This document shows, one piece after another, positions 7,293-13,272 of a DNA stretch of 26,984 bases; the stretch's first letter is position 1; each line of letters opens with the position of its first letter. The position numbers were made by a program, and so were the translations under genes. Source of the DNA: JAMCZZ01 sp964363695 (GTDB lineage Bacteria; Patescibacteriota; UBA1384; XYA2-FULL-43-10; 1-14-0-10-43-13); assembly GCA_964363695.1 (NCBI GenBank), contig CAYIJI010000008.1:1-26984 (forward strand). Reading direction: 5' to 3'. The notes under the pieces are model-generated. The model was not told where the DNA came from. It worked only from the letters and a program-made list of their open reading frames with translations, and made no database searches.

Positions 7293-7447
7293 TTTTTCTC
7301 CTTAGTACGCCAGTTTATTTCAAAAGAAACAGAATGTTTGCTGGAAATTTGCCACTTTGAAAATCTAAGCCAAAATAATTGAAATTTATTTTCAGCAATT
7401 TTCCCAAATCCAAATCTATTTAAAGTAAGTTCGATATCTATGACCAT
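7289..7447 (-). CDS. 52-residue small ORF heading the four-helix-bundle cluster
   Basis: The frame runs from ATG 7447 to TGA 7291-7289. It begins MVIDIELTLNRFGFGKIAEN and ends in a basic tail, INWRTKEKK. It has no membrane segment. The ATGA overlap with the following micro-ORF suggests they are translated together. A weak GAGA lies 7 nt upstream. The product is not recognised; it may be real, but short open frames occur by chance in AT-rich DNA. Confidence 0.4.
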   Translation of the reverse strand: MVIDIELTLNRFGFGKIAENKFQLFWLRFSKWQISSKHSVSFEINWRTKEKK

Positions 7448-7536
7448 GGCTTTCTCATTTTTATAGTTTTATTTTACCACTTTATCTTTATAACAAAAAA
7501 GCGGAATAAACTGCTAATTTGTGATGTAACCGGCTT

Positions 7537-7569
7537 AAAAAACGAGCCCCGGATGGTTTCCGGAGCTCG
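7537..7569 (-). terminator. Rho-independent terminator of the HEAT-like gene
   Basis: On the minus strand CGAGCTCCGGA and TCCGGGGCTCG pair over 11 positions with one mismatch and a short loop, followed by TTTTTT. It lies 24 nt after the stop codon of the gene at 7593-8507. Confidence 0.9.
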
Positions 7570-7592
7570 AGGGATACGGCTTTCGTAGACAA

Positions 7593-8507
7593 TCATAGTC
7601 CACTATACCTCCGAAAAATCCACTGGGGATCTTTCGGTAGAGAAGCAACTGTGGCAGTTAAACTGCTGCCTATCAGTTTTGCGTCGTGTCGAAGCGGCGA
7701 GAGTTGAAATGCTCGCTTGGTGAAGTGATGAACATGCGGATTTGGGTTGGCCAACTCCATCGCTAGAATGTCTTGGGCTGATTGTGGATCCAGTTTAATC
7801 AGTGCCTCAGCGATGTCTCCGATAAGGTAGATGGACCATCTCTCTTTGTCCATTGCCTCATCGAAGGTAAGTCGATCGATCCGTGCCCGCGTTTCTTCAT
7901 ATAGCTCGAGGAGCAGCGCAACTCCATCTTTATCGCCCAGTATTCCCAGAGCTTTAACTGCTTCGCCTATGAAGTATTGATCGTCATTGAATTTTCGGAT
8001 GCTCTCTCTGATGTCTTTCGCGTATACTAATCCGCGCTCGCCCATCACGCCGATTGTCTCAACGCACAATGCTCTCATATAGCTGTCTCTCTCATGCAGC
8101 ATTGCTTCGCGGAGCTCTGGTAAGGCTGGCCAGTATCTCAGTTCCAAAAGAGCAATTGCATTCGATTGTCTGCACCCGTCGTAAATGCAATAAACGGTTT
8201 TTTGACCCTTTAACGACAAAGCTCCATCTCGATCATGAAGAGGAATCGACTCATCCACTAGGCTCCACCGAAAGAACTCGGCGTTTTTGTATGCCCAGTA
8301 GAGCATCAATGGTCCATAGTACGAGAGTTCTCGACACAAGCTTTTGCATGTCTCCATTTCCAGAGGAATGAAGACATCAGTGAGTCGATAGCGTCCATAG
8401 TAGTTGCCGTTCAATTCGAAAGCCGACTTCGAGTGGTCGTCCATTCGTACTGTGTAGCCGATCATGCGGCGCAAGTACTCATCGTGTGTGAACTTCTGGT
8501 CAATCAC
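7593..8507 (-). CDS. HEAT-repeat-like protein, function unknown
   Basis: The product has about 304 residues. The N-terminal third (ELNGNYYGRYRLTDVFIPLE) is not recognised. From about residue 110 helical pairs recur, including PALPELREAMLHERDSYMRA, CVETIGVMGERG, GEAVKALGILGDKDGVALLL and IAEALIKLDPQSAQDILAME, a pattern typical of HEAT or PBS-lyase-like repeats, which form protein-binding solenoids. There is no catalytic motif or signal peptide. GAGGAGG sits 8 nt before GTG 8507 and 5 nt before TTG 8510; either may be the start. Codons such as CGC, GCC and CTC are commoner than in neighbouring genes and the GC content looks higher, suggesting acquisition by transfer. It has its own terminator and a TTGACA 60 nt upstream (8571-8566). 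Confidence 0.75.
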   Translation of the reverse strand: MIDQKFTHDEYLRRMIGYTVRMDDHSKSAFELNGNYYGRYRLTDVFIPLEMETCKSLCRELSYYGPLMLYWAYKNAEFFRWSLVDESIPLHDRDGALSLKGQKTVYCIYDGCRQSNAIALLELRYWPALPELREAMLHERDSYMRALCVETIGVMGERGLVYAKDIRESIRKFNDDQYFIGEAVKALGILGDKDGVALLLELYEETRARIDRLTFDEAMDKERWSIYLIGDIAEALIKLDPQSAQDILAMELANPNPHVHHFTKRAFQLSPLRHDAKLIGSSLTATVASLPKDPQWIFRRYSGL

Positions 8508-8585
8508 CAATATCGCCTCCTCTGTGTAGTGGTGCCTAATTAATCATTATCATAGATAAAAAATATGTCAAATTTAGCGCTTATA

Positions 8586-8613
8586 TTGTTTTTTTGCTCG
8601 AATTGTTTATAAT
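8586..8613 (+). promoter_or_regulatory. Promoter-like sequence in front of a gene remnant
   Basis: TTGTTT (8586-8591), a 16-bp spacer and TATAAT (8608-8613) face right. No clear gene follows directly: the next stretch holds a palindromic repeat and a possible remnant, and the next supported gene starts at 9030. Confidence 0.4.
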
Positions 8614-8673
8614 AAAAACCAAGGCCAAAAGCCAGAGGATATCCAGCTGCGAATGTTTAAACCGTAGCGACGA

Positions 8674-8698
8674 TACCCCGTCGGCTTGCCGCGGGGTA
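8674..8698. repeat. Palindromic repeat of the TACCCCG/CGGGGTA type
   Basis: TACCCCG (8674-8680) pairs with CGGGGTA (8692-8698) around an 11-base centre. Repeats that translate as LPRGKPTG, as this one does on the minus strand, are scattered through many bacterial genomes and often give rise to false short ORFs. That last point is from general experience, not shown here. Confidence 0.55.
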
Positions 8699-8701
8699 AT
8701 T

Positions 8702-9000
8702 CATTAAATCCGTTGGATCTAAACCCATCTTCCAAATACCCTTTGGGCTGCAATTTGCCAAAATCGGCTGCAAAGTACCATTTGTTCGTCAACGTATCAA
8801 CCGATATGCTTCCTTACAAATACTACTTTTCGCTCGATTTTAATCAAGTTTCGCCTACAAAAGCATTTGGAAAATGGGTTTTAACTCCTGTCCTGCTCTG
8901 GGATATAAAAAAAGGAGTCCCAACGTCAAAATCAAGGGCCCCAAAAAACTATCCTAAATTTTGGCTTGCCATGAGCGAAGTCGAATGGTCGATTGGATAG
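8702..9000 (+). pseudogene. Possible gene remnant between repeat sequences
   Basis: The plus frame from 8686 to 9000 is open and reads like coding sequence in the middle (KYHLFVNVSTDMLPYKYYFS, then AFGKWVLTPVLLWDIKKG). Its beginning lies in the palindromic repeat and its end (LAMSEVEWSIG) in a GAGCGAAGTCGAATGG repeat-like stretch. There is no ribosome site or convincing start. It may be the inner part of a decayed gene, or chance. The 519-base gap 8511-9029 otherwise holds only the promoter-like sequence at 8586 and this repeat. Confidence 0.25.
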
Positions 9001-9029
9001 TCATCAAAAGATTAATTTTCGGAGTCAAA

Positions 9030-9245
9030 ATGGACAAAGAAGAAAAGAAGAAGTTCGCACAGGAATTCGCACGGGAAATCAATGAAGCTGTAATGAACAG
9101 TGCAATAGACTCGAAGTTTCCGTTGTGGCGAAGATCGCACTGGGATGAATGGGGCTCGCCGGTTGGGCTAATGCTCGCATGGGCGCCAGGACTTGTCTGT
9201 ATAGGAGTATTCCTCTACCTCTTGCATCTCGCAGAGTTGATCTAG
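9030..9245 (+). CDS. Small membrane protein, function unknown
   Basis: This 71-residue protein starts at ATG 9030 with GGAG 5 nt upstream. An acidic/basic helical N-terminus (MDKEEKKKFAQEFAREINEA) and a Trp-rich middle (FPLWRRSHWDEWGSPVG) lead to one hydrophobic segment at the C-terminus (GLMLAWAPGLVCIGVFLYLL). That is the layout of a tail-anchored protein with its N-terminus in the cytoplasm. I do not recognise the family. It is followed directly by a strong terminator. Its GC-rich codons resemble those of the HEAT-like gene rather than the surrounding genes. Confidence 0.6.
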   Translation: MDKEEKKKFAQEFAREINEAVMNSAIDSKFPLWRRSHWDEWGSPVGLMLAWAPGLVCIGVFLYLLHLAELI

Positions 9246-9254
9246 GAATGAACT

Positions 9255-9302
9255 CTCTAAACTAAAATCGCCCCGATGAATAGGGGCGATTTTAGTTTAG
9301 AG
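9255..9302. terminator. Strong terminator hairpin, probably working in both directions
   Basis: A perfect 20-bp stem runs from 9255-9274 and 9283-9302 around an 8-base loop. Its GC core (ATCGCCCC with GGGGCGAT) is followed by T-rich sequence on either strand. It ends the small membrane gene on the plus strand and lies behind the tRNA-Leu gene on the minus strand. Confidence 0.8.
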
Positions 9303-9330
9303 TTAAGTTCAACTATTTACTGAGTTTTAT

Positions 9331-9417
9331 TGGTGCCGCGGGTGGGAATCGAACCCACATGACCTTACGGCCACACGATTTTGAGTCGTGCGCGTCTACC
9401 AATTCCGCCATCGCGGC
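9331..9417 (-). tRNA. tRNA-Leu, anticodon CAA
   Basis: The minus strand shows a complete class II tRNA of 87 nt. The 5' acceptor strand GCCGCGA pairs with CCGCGGC except at the last position. The D arm follows as GGCGGAATTGGTAGACGC. The anticodon stem CACGA/TCGTG frames loop CTCAAAA with anticodon CAA (plus-strand 9381-9383), reading UUG. A long variable arm (TGGCCGTAAGGTCA) marks it as Leu/Ser-type. The T arm is GTGGG-TTCGATT-CCCAC, and the 3' end has discriminator A and an encoded CCA. Confidence 0.97.
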
Positions 9418-9471
9418 ATCAATAAAACCAAATAATCTGATGAATATTTAAGTTAAATATTAGCACAAAAT

Positions 9472-10074
9472 TTACTTTCTTTCAATTTCCGCCGGCTCGC
9501 TTCCTGTCAGATCAAAAATTTGAGAAAGGCCGGATTTTTCCAGCTCTCCCCCATCAATTATCAGATCAACCCGTTCTAATTCATCTTTTGAATATTGAGT
9601 GAGTAATTCGTTAATTGAATAACAATCAGGCATCCCCGATTTATTAGCAGAAGTCTGGGCAACAATACCGCCTGACGATCGAATGATGTCTAGTATGAAA
9701 TCAGACTCAGGAATTCTAATTCCGATAGTATCATCTTTAATGCAATATTTAGATAAAGTATGATCCAATTTGGCTTTGACTATGAAGGTATACTTTCCTG
9801 GAGTTTTTTCTTCTATGAATTGTTTAACTGTTTCATTAATTTCGGAAAATTGTTCAAGTGTTTCAATGCCACAAACAGCCGCTCCAATGGTTTTGTTAAT
9901 ATTTCTCTCTTTGAGTTCGAATATTTTTCCCAAAGTCTCATCGCTCTTCGGATTGCAGGCATATCCATATACGGTATCGAAAGGCAAAATTACCACTCTA
10001 TTATTGCGGATTACTTTAGAGACTTTCTTAACCAGTAATTGAGTATTACTTTTAGTAATTTTCATTATTTTCAT
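9472..10074 (-). CDS. L-threonylcarbamoyladenylate synthase (Sua5/YciO/YrdC family)
   Basis: The YrdC domain makes threonylcarbamoyl-AMP from Thr, bicarbonate and ATP, the first step of the t6A37 modification of ANN-reading tRNAs. The 200-residue product is the short single-domain form. Typical stretches are VVILPFDTVYGYACN near residue 25, FELKERNINKTIGA near 49, GKYTFIVKA near 88, DDTIGIRIPE near 112, and GIVAQTSANKSG near 132. The start is ATG 10074 or ATG 10065; the frame is open further upstream, but that part falls in repeat DNA and would give an unrelated tail. No Shine-Dalgarno site is present, and a -10 box lies 7 nt in front. YciO-like paralogues share this fold, so the precise enzyme call is slightly uncertain. 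Confidence 0.88.
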   Translation of the reverse strand: MKIMKITKSNTQLLVKKVSKVIRNNRVVILPFDTVYGYACNPKSDETLGKIFELKERNINKTIGAAVCGIETLEQFSEINETVKQFIEEKTPGKYTFIVKAKLDHTLSKYCIKDDTIGIRIPESDFILDIIRSSGGIVAQTSANKSGMPDCYSINELLTQYSKDELERVDLIIDGGELEKSGLSQIFDLTGSEPAEIERK

Positions 10075-10081
10075 GTCTTTT

Positions 10082-10087
10082 ATTTTA
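10082..10087 (-). promoter_or_regulatory. -10 box of the threonylcarbamoyl-AMP synthase gene, 7 nt from ATG
   Basis: On the minus strand GCTAAAATA contains TAAAAT at 10087-10082, 7 nt before ATG 10074. With no ribosome site in between, the message is probably leaderless. No good -35 box is seen. Confidence 0.4.
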
Positions 10088-10122
10088 GCACAAAATGAGA
10101 AAAAACGAAGAGCAGTTGTGTT

Positions 10123-10279
10123 GTAATCATTCATTGTCCCTGTTGTCATCCCCGTGAAGACGGGGATCCAGTGCTCAGATTTATTATATTATTTCTGGAT
10201 TCCCGCCTGCGCTCTTCGAGTCTGAGCGATGAGGCTCAGGCCTCAGAGTCGAATGACGGGAATGACAGTGAATGGTTAC
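10123..10279. repeat. Palindromic intergenic element with a nested second repeat
   Basis: The ends GTAATCATTCATTGTC (10123-10138) and GACAGTGAATGGTTAC (10264-10279) are inverted copies (14 of 16). Inside, ATCCCCGT and ACGGGGAT form a perfect hairpin at about 10148-10167, and a second arm TTCTGGATTCCCG meets GACGGGAATGACA. Between these halves lies TTCGAGTCTGAG...CCTCAGAGTCGA, closely like a repeat at 21519-21557, so one repeat seems to have landed in another. The plan (TGTCAT-hairpin, TTATTTCTGGAT, hairpin-ATGACA) matches the element at 6277-6387. Confidence 0.7.
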
Positions 10280-10290
10280 GTTATGTTCCT

Positions 10291-10332
10291 TGTTATGACA
10301 AATATTCACGATCGTGAATATTTGTCATAACA
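10291..10332. repeat. Perfect 42-bp palindrome
   Basis: The sequence TGTTATGACAAATATTCACG A is followed directly by its exact reverse complement, with no loop bases, centred on CGATCG. Pairing stops at both outer edges. It has no T-tract and is not in a gene. It could be an operator for a dimeric regulator, a cruciform site, or a recombination or resolution site. Confidence 0.85.
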
Positions 10333-10369
10333 GCTTTTAAGTATTTTCTTAATTCTTAATATGGGATTA

Positions 10370-10400
10370 CTTAAATCCAACCTACGAGGTTGGATTTAAG
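10370..10400. repeat. Perfect 14-bp hairpin in the spacer before the glycolysis operon
   Basis: CTTAAATCCAACCT (10370-10383) and AGGTTGGATTTAAG (10387-10400) pair fully around ACG. A run of seven T follows 10 bases later (plus strand), so it might act as a terminator, but the gap to the T-run is long. The rest of the 485-base spacer 10075-10559 holds the elements at 10123 and 10291 and the promoter at 10498. Confidence 0.7.
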
Positions 10401-10497
10401 GTTGGGCTAATTTTTTTAATGGTGTCATCGGAGACTTTTGTTTTAAATAGATATTTTAAATTTCTACCATATTTGTTGATATAGTTTCTTGGCCGTA

Positions 10498-10526
10498 TTG
10501 TTTTTGTTCGGGTTAAGAAATATAAT
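10498..10526 (+). promoter_or_regulatory. Promoter of the glycolysis/acetate operon
   Basis: TTGTTT (10498-10503), a 17-bp spacer and a consensus TATAAT (10521-10526) lie 33 nt before the ATG of the isomerase gene, whose ribosome site is AAGGAG. It is the best promoter match in the window. All genes to 19509 are on the same strand with short gaps, so it may drive them all. Confidence 0.75.
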
Positions 10527-10559
10527 TAGATCAAAGAAAGAAAATAACTAAGGAGAGTA

Positions 10560-11615
10560 ATGTCTGAACAATTGGATACAATTAGTACTAAAAGAGCTGA
10601 TACGAAAAATATGCTTTTGCATATTGAAAATTTCCCCCACACTTGTTTGGAAGCTTGGAATTTAATGAAGAGTTTCGCTCCTCCTTCTTATTATATTAAG
10701 CCAAAGAAGTTTGTAATACTCGGAATGGGTGCGTCCGGTATCTCGGGAGAAATTATTAAAGATTTACTAAACGAACTGGGGAATAACGATGTGATCGAGG
10801 TTGTGCATGGCTATAAAATCCCGGGCTGGGTTGATAAAGACACTTTAGTTATAGCAAATTCTTATTCAGGAAATACTGAGGAGACTTTATCAGGATTTTT
10901 GGCCGCTAAGGAGAAGGGGGCTAAACTTCTTGTAATTACGACCGGAGGAAAGCTCAAGGTACTGGCTGACAAATTTAACATTCCTTGCTTATTATTCAAC
11001 TACAAATCAGAGCCAAGAGCTGCTTTCCCTTATTTATTCGTTTCCTTGTTAGCCATTTTTGTCAAAATCGGAAGATTAAATATTTCTGATTCAGAATTTA
11101 AGAAATCAATTGAGAGATTAAAGGAATATGCCGACAAATATAAGGTTTCCAGCCGGGCGGCTATTAATCCGGCTAAAATTTTAGCCGTTAAGCTATATGA
11201 TTTGACCACGATTGTTTATTCAAGCGGCATCTTAAGCGGAGTCGGAAAGCGTTTCAAAACACAGGTAAATGAAAACGCTAAGAACTTTGCTTTCTGTGAG
11301 ATCTTCCCTGAGCTAAACCATAACGCTGTGGAAGGATATCATCATCCGAAGCACAATGGTTTTATCGTAATGCTTGAATCGAATTACGATCATGAGCGAA
11401 TAGTTAAAAGACAAAACATTACCTGCGAGATATTACGGAAAAATAAGATGAAATTTGAAAGAGTGAAATTTTTACCATGCGATTCACCTCTTTCGGAGAT
11501 ATTGGCCGCAACTTTATTCAGCGATTATGTTTCATTTTACCTTTCTGTTCTTAACGATGAAGATCCCAGTCTGATTAAAAATATTGAATACTTGAAAAGC
11601 GAATTGGTTAAGTAA
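10560..11615 (+). CDS. Bifunctional phosphoglucose/phosphomannose isomerase (SIS domains)
   Basis: This family interconverts glucose-6-P or mannose-6-P with fructose-6-P, the entry to glycolysis, and is common in archaea and some bacteria in place of classical Pgi. The 351 residues fit the family. The first SIS domain shows FVILGMGASGISGE (51-64) and ANSYSGNTEETL (99-110), the sugar-phosphate loop, then EPRAAFPYLF (151-160), a signature of this family. The second SIS domain has KTQVNENAKNFAF and FPELNHNAVEGYHHP, carrying the conserved Glu and His of the active site. AAGGAG lies 5 nt before ATG 10560. It is the first gene of the operon. Confidence 0.93.
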   Translation: MSEQLDTISTKRADTKNMLLHIENFPHTCLEAWNLMKSFAPPSYYIKPKKFVILGMGASGISGEIIKDLLNELGNNDVIEVVHGYKIPGWVDKDTLVIANSYSGNTEETLSGFLAAKEKGAKLLVITTGGKLKVLADKFNIPCLLFNYKSEPRAAFPYLFVSLLAIFVKIGRLNISDSEFKKSIERLKEYADKYKVSSRAAINPAKILAVKLYDLTTIVYSSGILSGVGKRFKTQVNENAKNFAFCEIFPELNHNAVEGYHHPKHNGFIVMLESNYDHERIVKRQNITCEILRKNKMKFERVKFLPCDSPLSEILAATLFSDYVSFYLSVLNDEDPSLIKNIEYLKSELVK

Positions 11616-11628
11616 AACAGTCAATAAG

Positions 11629-11691
11629 TTGCCAGTTGCCAGTAGTCACCATGAGAGCTTATTGCTTATTGCTTATTTACTTACAACTTAT
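11629..11691. repeat. Short heptamer repeats between the isomerase and phosphoglycerate mutase genes
   Basis: TTGCCAG occurs twice in tandem (11629-11642), then GCTTATT three times (11657-11677), followed by TACTTAC and AACTTAT, each 7 bases long. The 88-bp gap is the longest within the operon. A nominal upstream start of the mutase frame runs through this array and is not believed. Confidence 0.6.
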
Positions 11692-11703
11692 TTTTGGAGG
11701 GCA

Positions 11704-13272
11704 ATGCAGATTCTTAAAAGAAAACAGCCTTTTTTGGCTATTATTTTAGATGGTTGGGGCTACGCACCGGCATGGGGAGGCAATGCAATTTCTCAGGCTA
11801 AAACCAAAAATTTTGATTTAATCTGGCAGGCCTATCCTTCAACTCTACTTAACGCATCAGACGGTGCTGTTGGTTTGCCGGTAGGTGCTCCTGGAAACTC
11901 CGAAGCTGGACATTTAAACATCGGCGCCGGTCACATAGTCCATCAGGATAGCATGTTAATCGACAAGCAGATGCTCGATCCCTCGTTCAATCAAAATAAA
12001 GTTATTTTAGAAGGCATACAACATTCACGAGAAAACCAATCAAATATTCATGTAATGGGATTGTTGTCGAAAACCGGAACGCATAGTAATATTAGTCATC
12101 TATATGGTTTGTTACGCGTCTTAAAAGCAAATGGTTGCAGCAAAGTGTTTATTCATCTGTTTTCAGATGGGAGAGATTCACCTCCCACGTCCGGAATTGA
12201 AATGCATGAAGAGGTTGAGAGGGAGATTCAAAAGATAGGAATAGGAACAATTTCGTCAATATCCGGACGCTTCTTTGCAATGGACAGAGACAACCGTTGG
12301 GGGAGAATTGCCAGGGTATACAATTTACTCGTTAAATCTGAAGGTAATCGACACGATTCTCCGAGATCAGCTTTTTCTTCTTCTTATGCAATGGGAATAA
12401 CGGATGAATTTATTGAGCCTCGAATGATTGTGAATAAAACTCAGAATTTTGAACCAATTAAAGATAATGACACCATCATACTTTTTAATTTTAGAAGCGA
12501 TAGAGCGAGAGAGATCACAAGCGCCTTTTTGGCAGATAGGATAAGCGGTTTTCCAGATAGAAAAAAGTTGTCTAATATTTATTATGCTTCCTTTGTTATA
12601 TACGACGAAGAAAGCATTGCAAAACGGGTATTTAATCCAGAGACAGTGCCTGAGCCATTAGCAAAGGTTATTTCTGATAATAAATTAAGACAGTTTCATA
12701 TCGCTGAAACAGAGAAATATCCTCATGTAACTTATTTTATTAATGGAGGCAGAGAAAAACCATTTCCCGGTGAAAGCAGAACAAATGTCCCCTCTTCAAA
12801 AAAATTTAAAACTTACGATTATATACCGGAGATGAGCGCTCGAAAAGTGACGAACGCACTGCTATCTACAATGAAGTCTGGAAAACAGGATTGCTATCTA
12901 GTTAATTTTGCAAACACTGATATGGTTGGTCACACTGGAAATTTAGACGCTACCATAAGGGCTGCTGAGTTTGTAGATGAGTGCCTTGGATATATTTTAT
13001 CTTTAACTCTAAACTACAATGGCATAGCATTTATTTTCGCTGATCATGGCAATGCAGAGCAGATGGTCAGCCCTCACACGGGAAGTCCGGATACTGAACA
13101 TACTACAAATCCGGTTCCTTTTATTCTATTTAGTAACCACCCTGAGCATAAACATATCCGGCTCGGAAGAGATTGCGGGCTATCCAATATTTCACCTACA
13201 ATTTTAGACATACTTAATTTAGCGAAGCCAGATTCAATGACAAAAGAATCATTAATTTTAAAAAATAATTAA
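11704..13272 (+). CDS. gpmI: 2,3-bisphosphoglycerate-independent phosphoglycerate mutase (active type)
   Basis: iPGM converts 3-phosphoglycerate to 2-phosphoglycerate through a phosphoserine and two Mn ions. From ATG 11704 (GGAGGG just upstream) the protein has 522 residues, the usual length. All catalytic landmarks are present: Asp16 in ILDGWG, Ser66 in GAPGNSEAGHLNIGAG, KTGTHSNISHLYGLL, FSDGRDSPPTS, SGRFFAMDRDNRWGR, FNFRSDRARE, HIAETEKYPHVTYF, NTDMVGHTG, FADHGNAEQM, and EHTTNPVPF. Those residues cover both metal sites and the substrate site of the alkaline-phosphatase superfamily fold. The stop codon is immediately followed by the ATG of a degenerate copy. Confidence 0.96.
   Translation: MQILKRKQPFLAIILDGWGYAPAWGGNAISQAKTKNFDLIWQAYPSTLLNASDGAVGLPVGAPGNSEAGHLNIGAGHIVHQDSMLIDKQMLDPSFNQNKVILEGIQHSRENQSNIHVMGLLSKTGTHSNISHLYGLLRVLKANGCSKVFIHLFSDGRDSPPTSGIEMHEEVEREIQKIGIGTISSISGRFFAMDRDNRWGRIARVYNLLVKSEGNRHDSPRSAFSSSYAMGITDEFIEPRMIVNKTQNFEPIKDNDTIILFNFRSDRAREITSAFLADRISGFPDRKKLSNIYYASFVIYDEESIAKRVFNPETVPEPLAKVISDNKLRQFHIAETEKYPHVTYFINGGREKPFPGESRTNVPSSKKFKTYDYIPEMSARKVTNALLSTMKSGKQDCYLVNFANTDMVGHTGNLDATIRAAEFVDECLGYILSLTLNYNGIAFIFADHGNAEQMVSPHTGSPDTEHTTNPVPFILFSNHPEHKHIRLGRDCGLSNISPTILDILNLAKPDSMTKESLILKNN

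Noticed and set aside
8671..9345. TGCCGCGGG shared by the tRNA-Leu 3' end and the repeat at 8684-8696, as possible attachment sites
   Set aside because: The match is only about nine bases, lies in a common palindromic repeat, and no integrase is present.
10075..10149. Extended N-terminus of the threonylcarbamoyl-AMP synthase gene
   Set aside because: It would read through part of the 10123 element and give a tail unlike the YrdC family; ATG 10074 or 10065 fits better.
11629..11703. Upstream start of gpmI
   Set aside because: The 25 extra codons come from heptamer repeats, while GGAGGG lies directly before ATG 11704.
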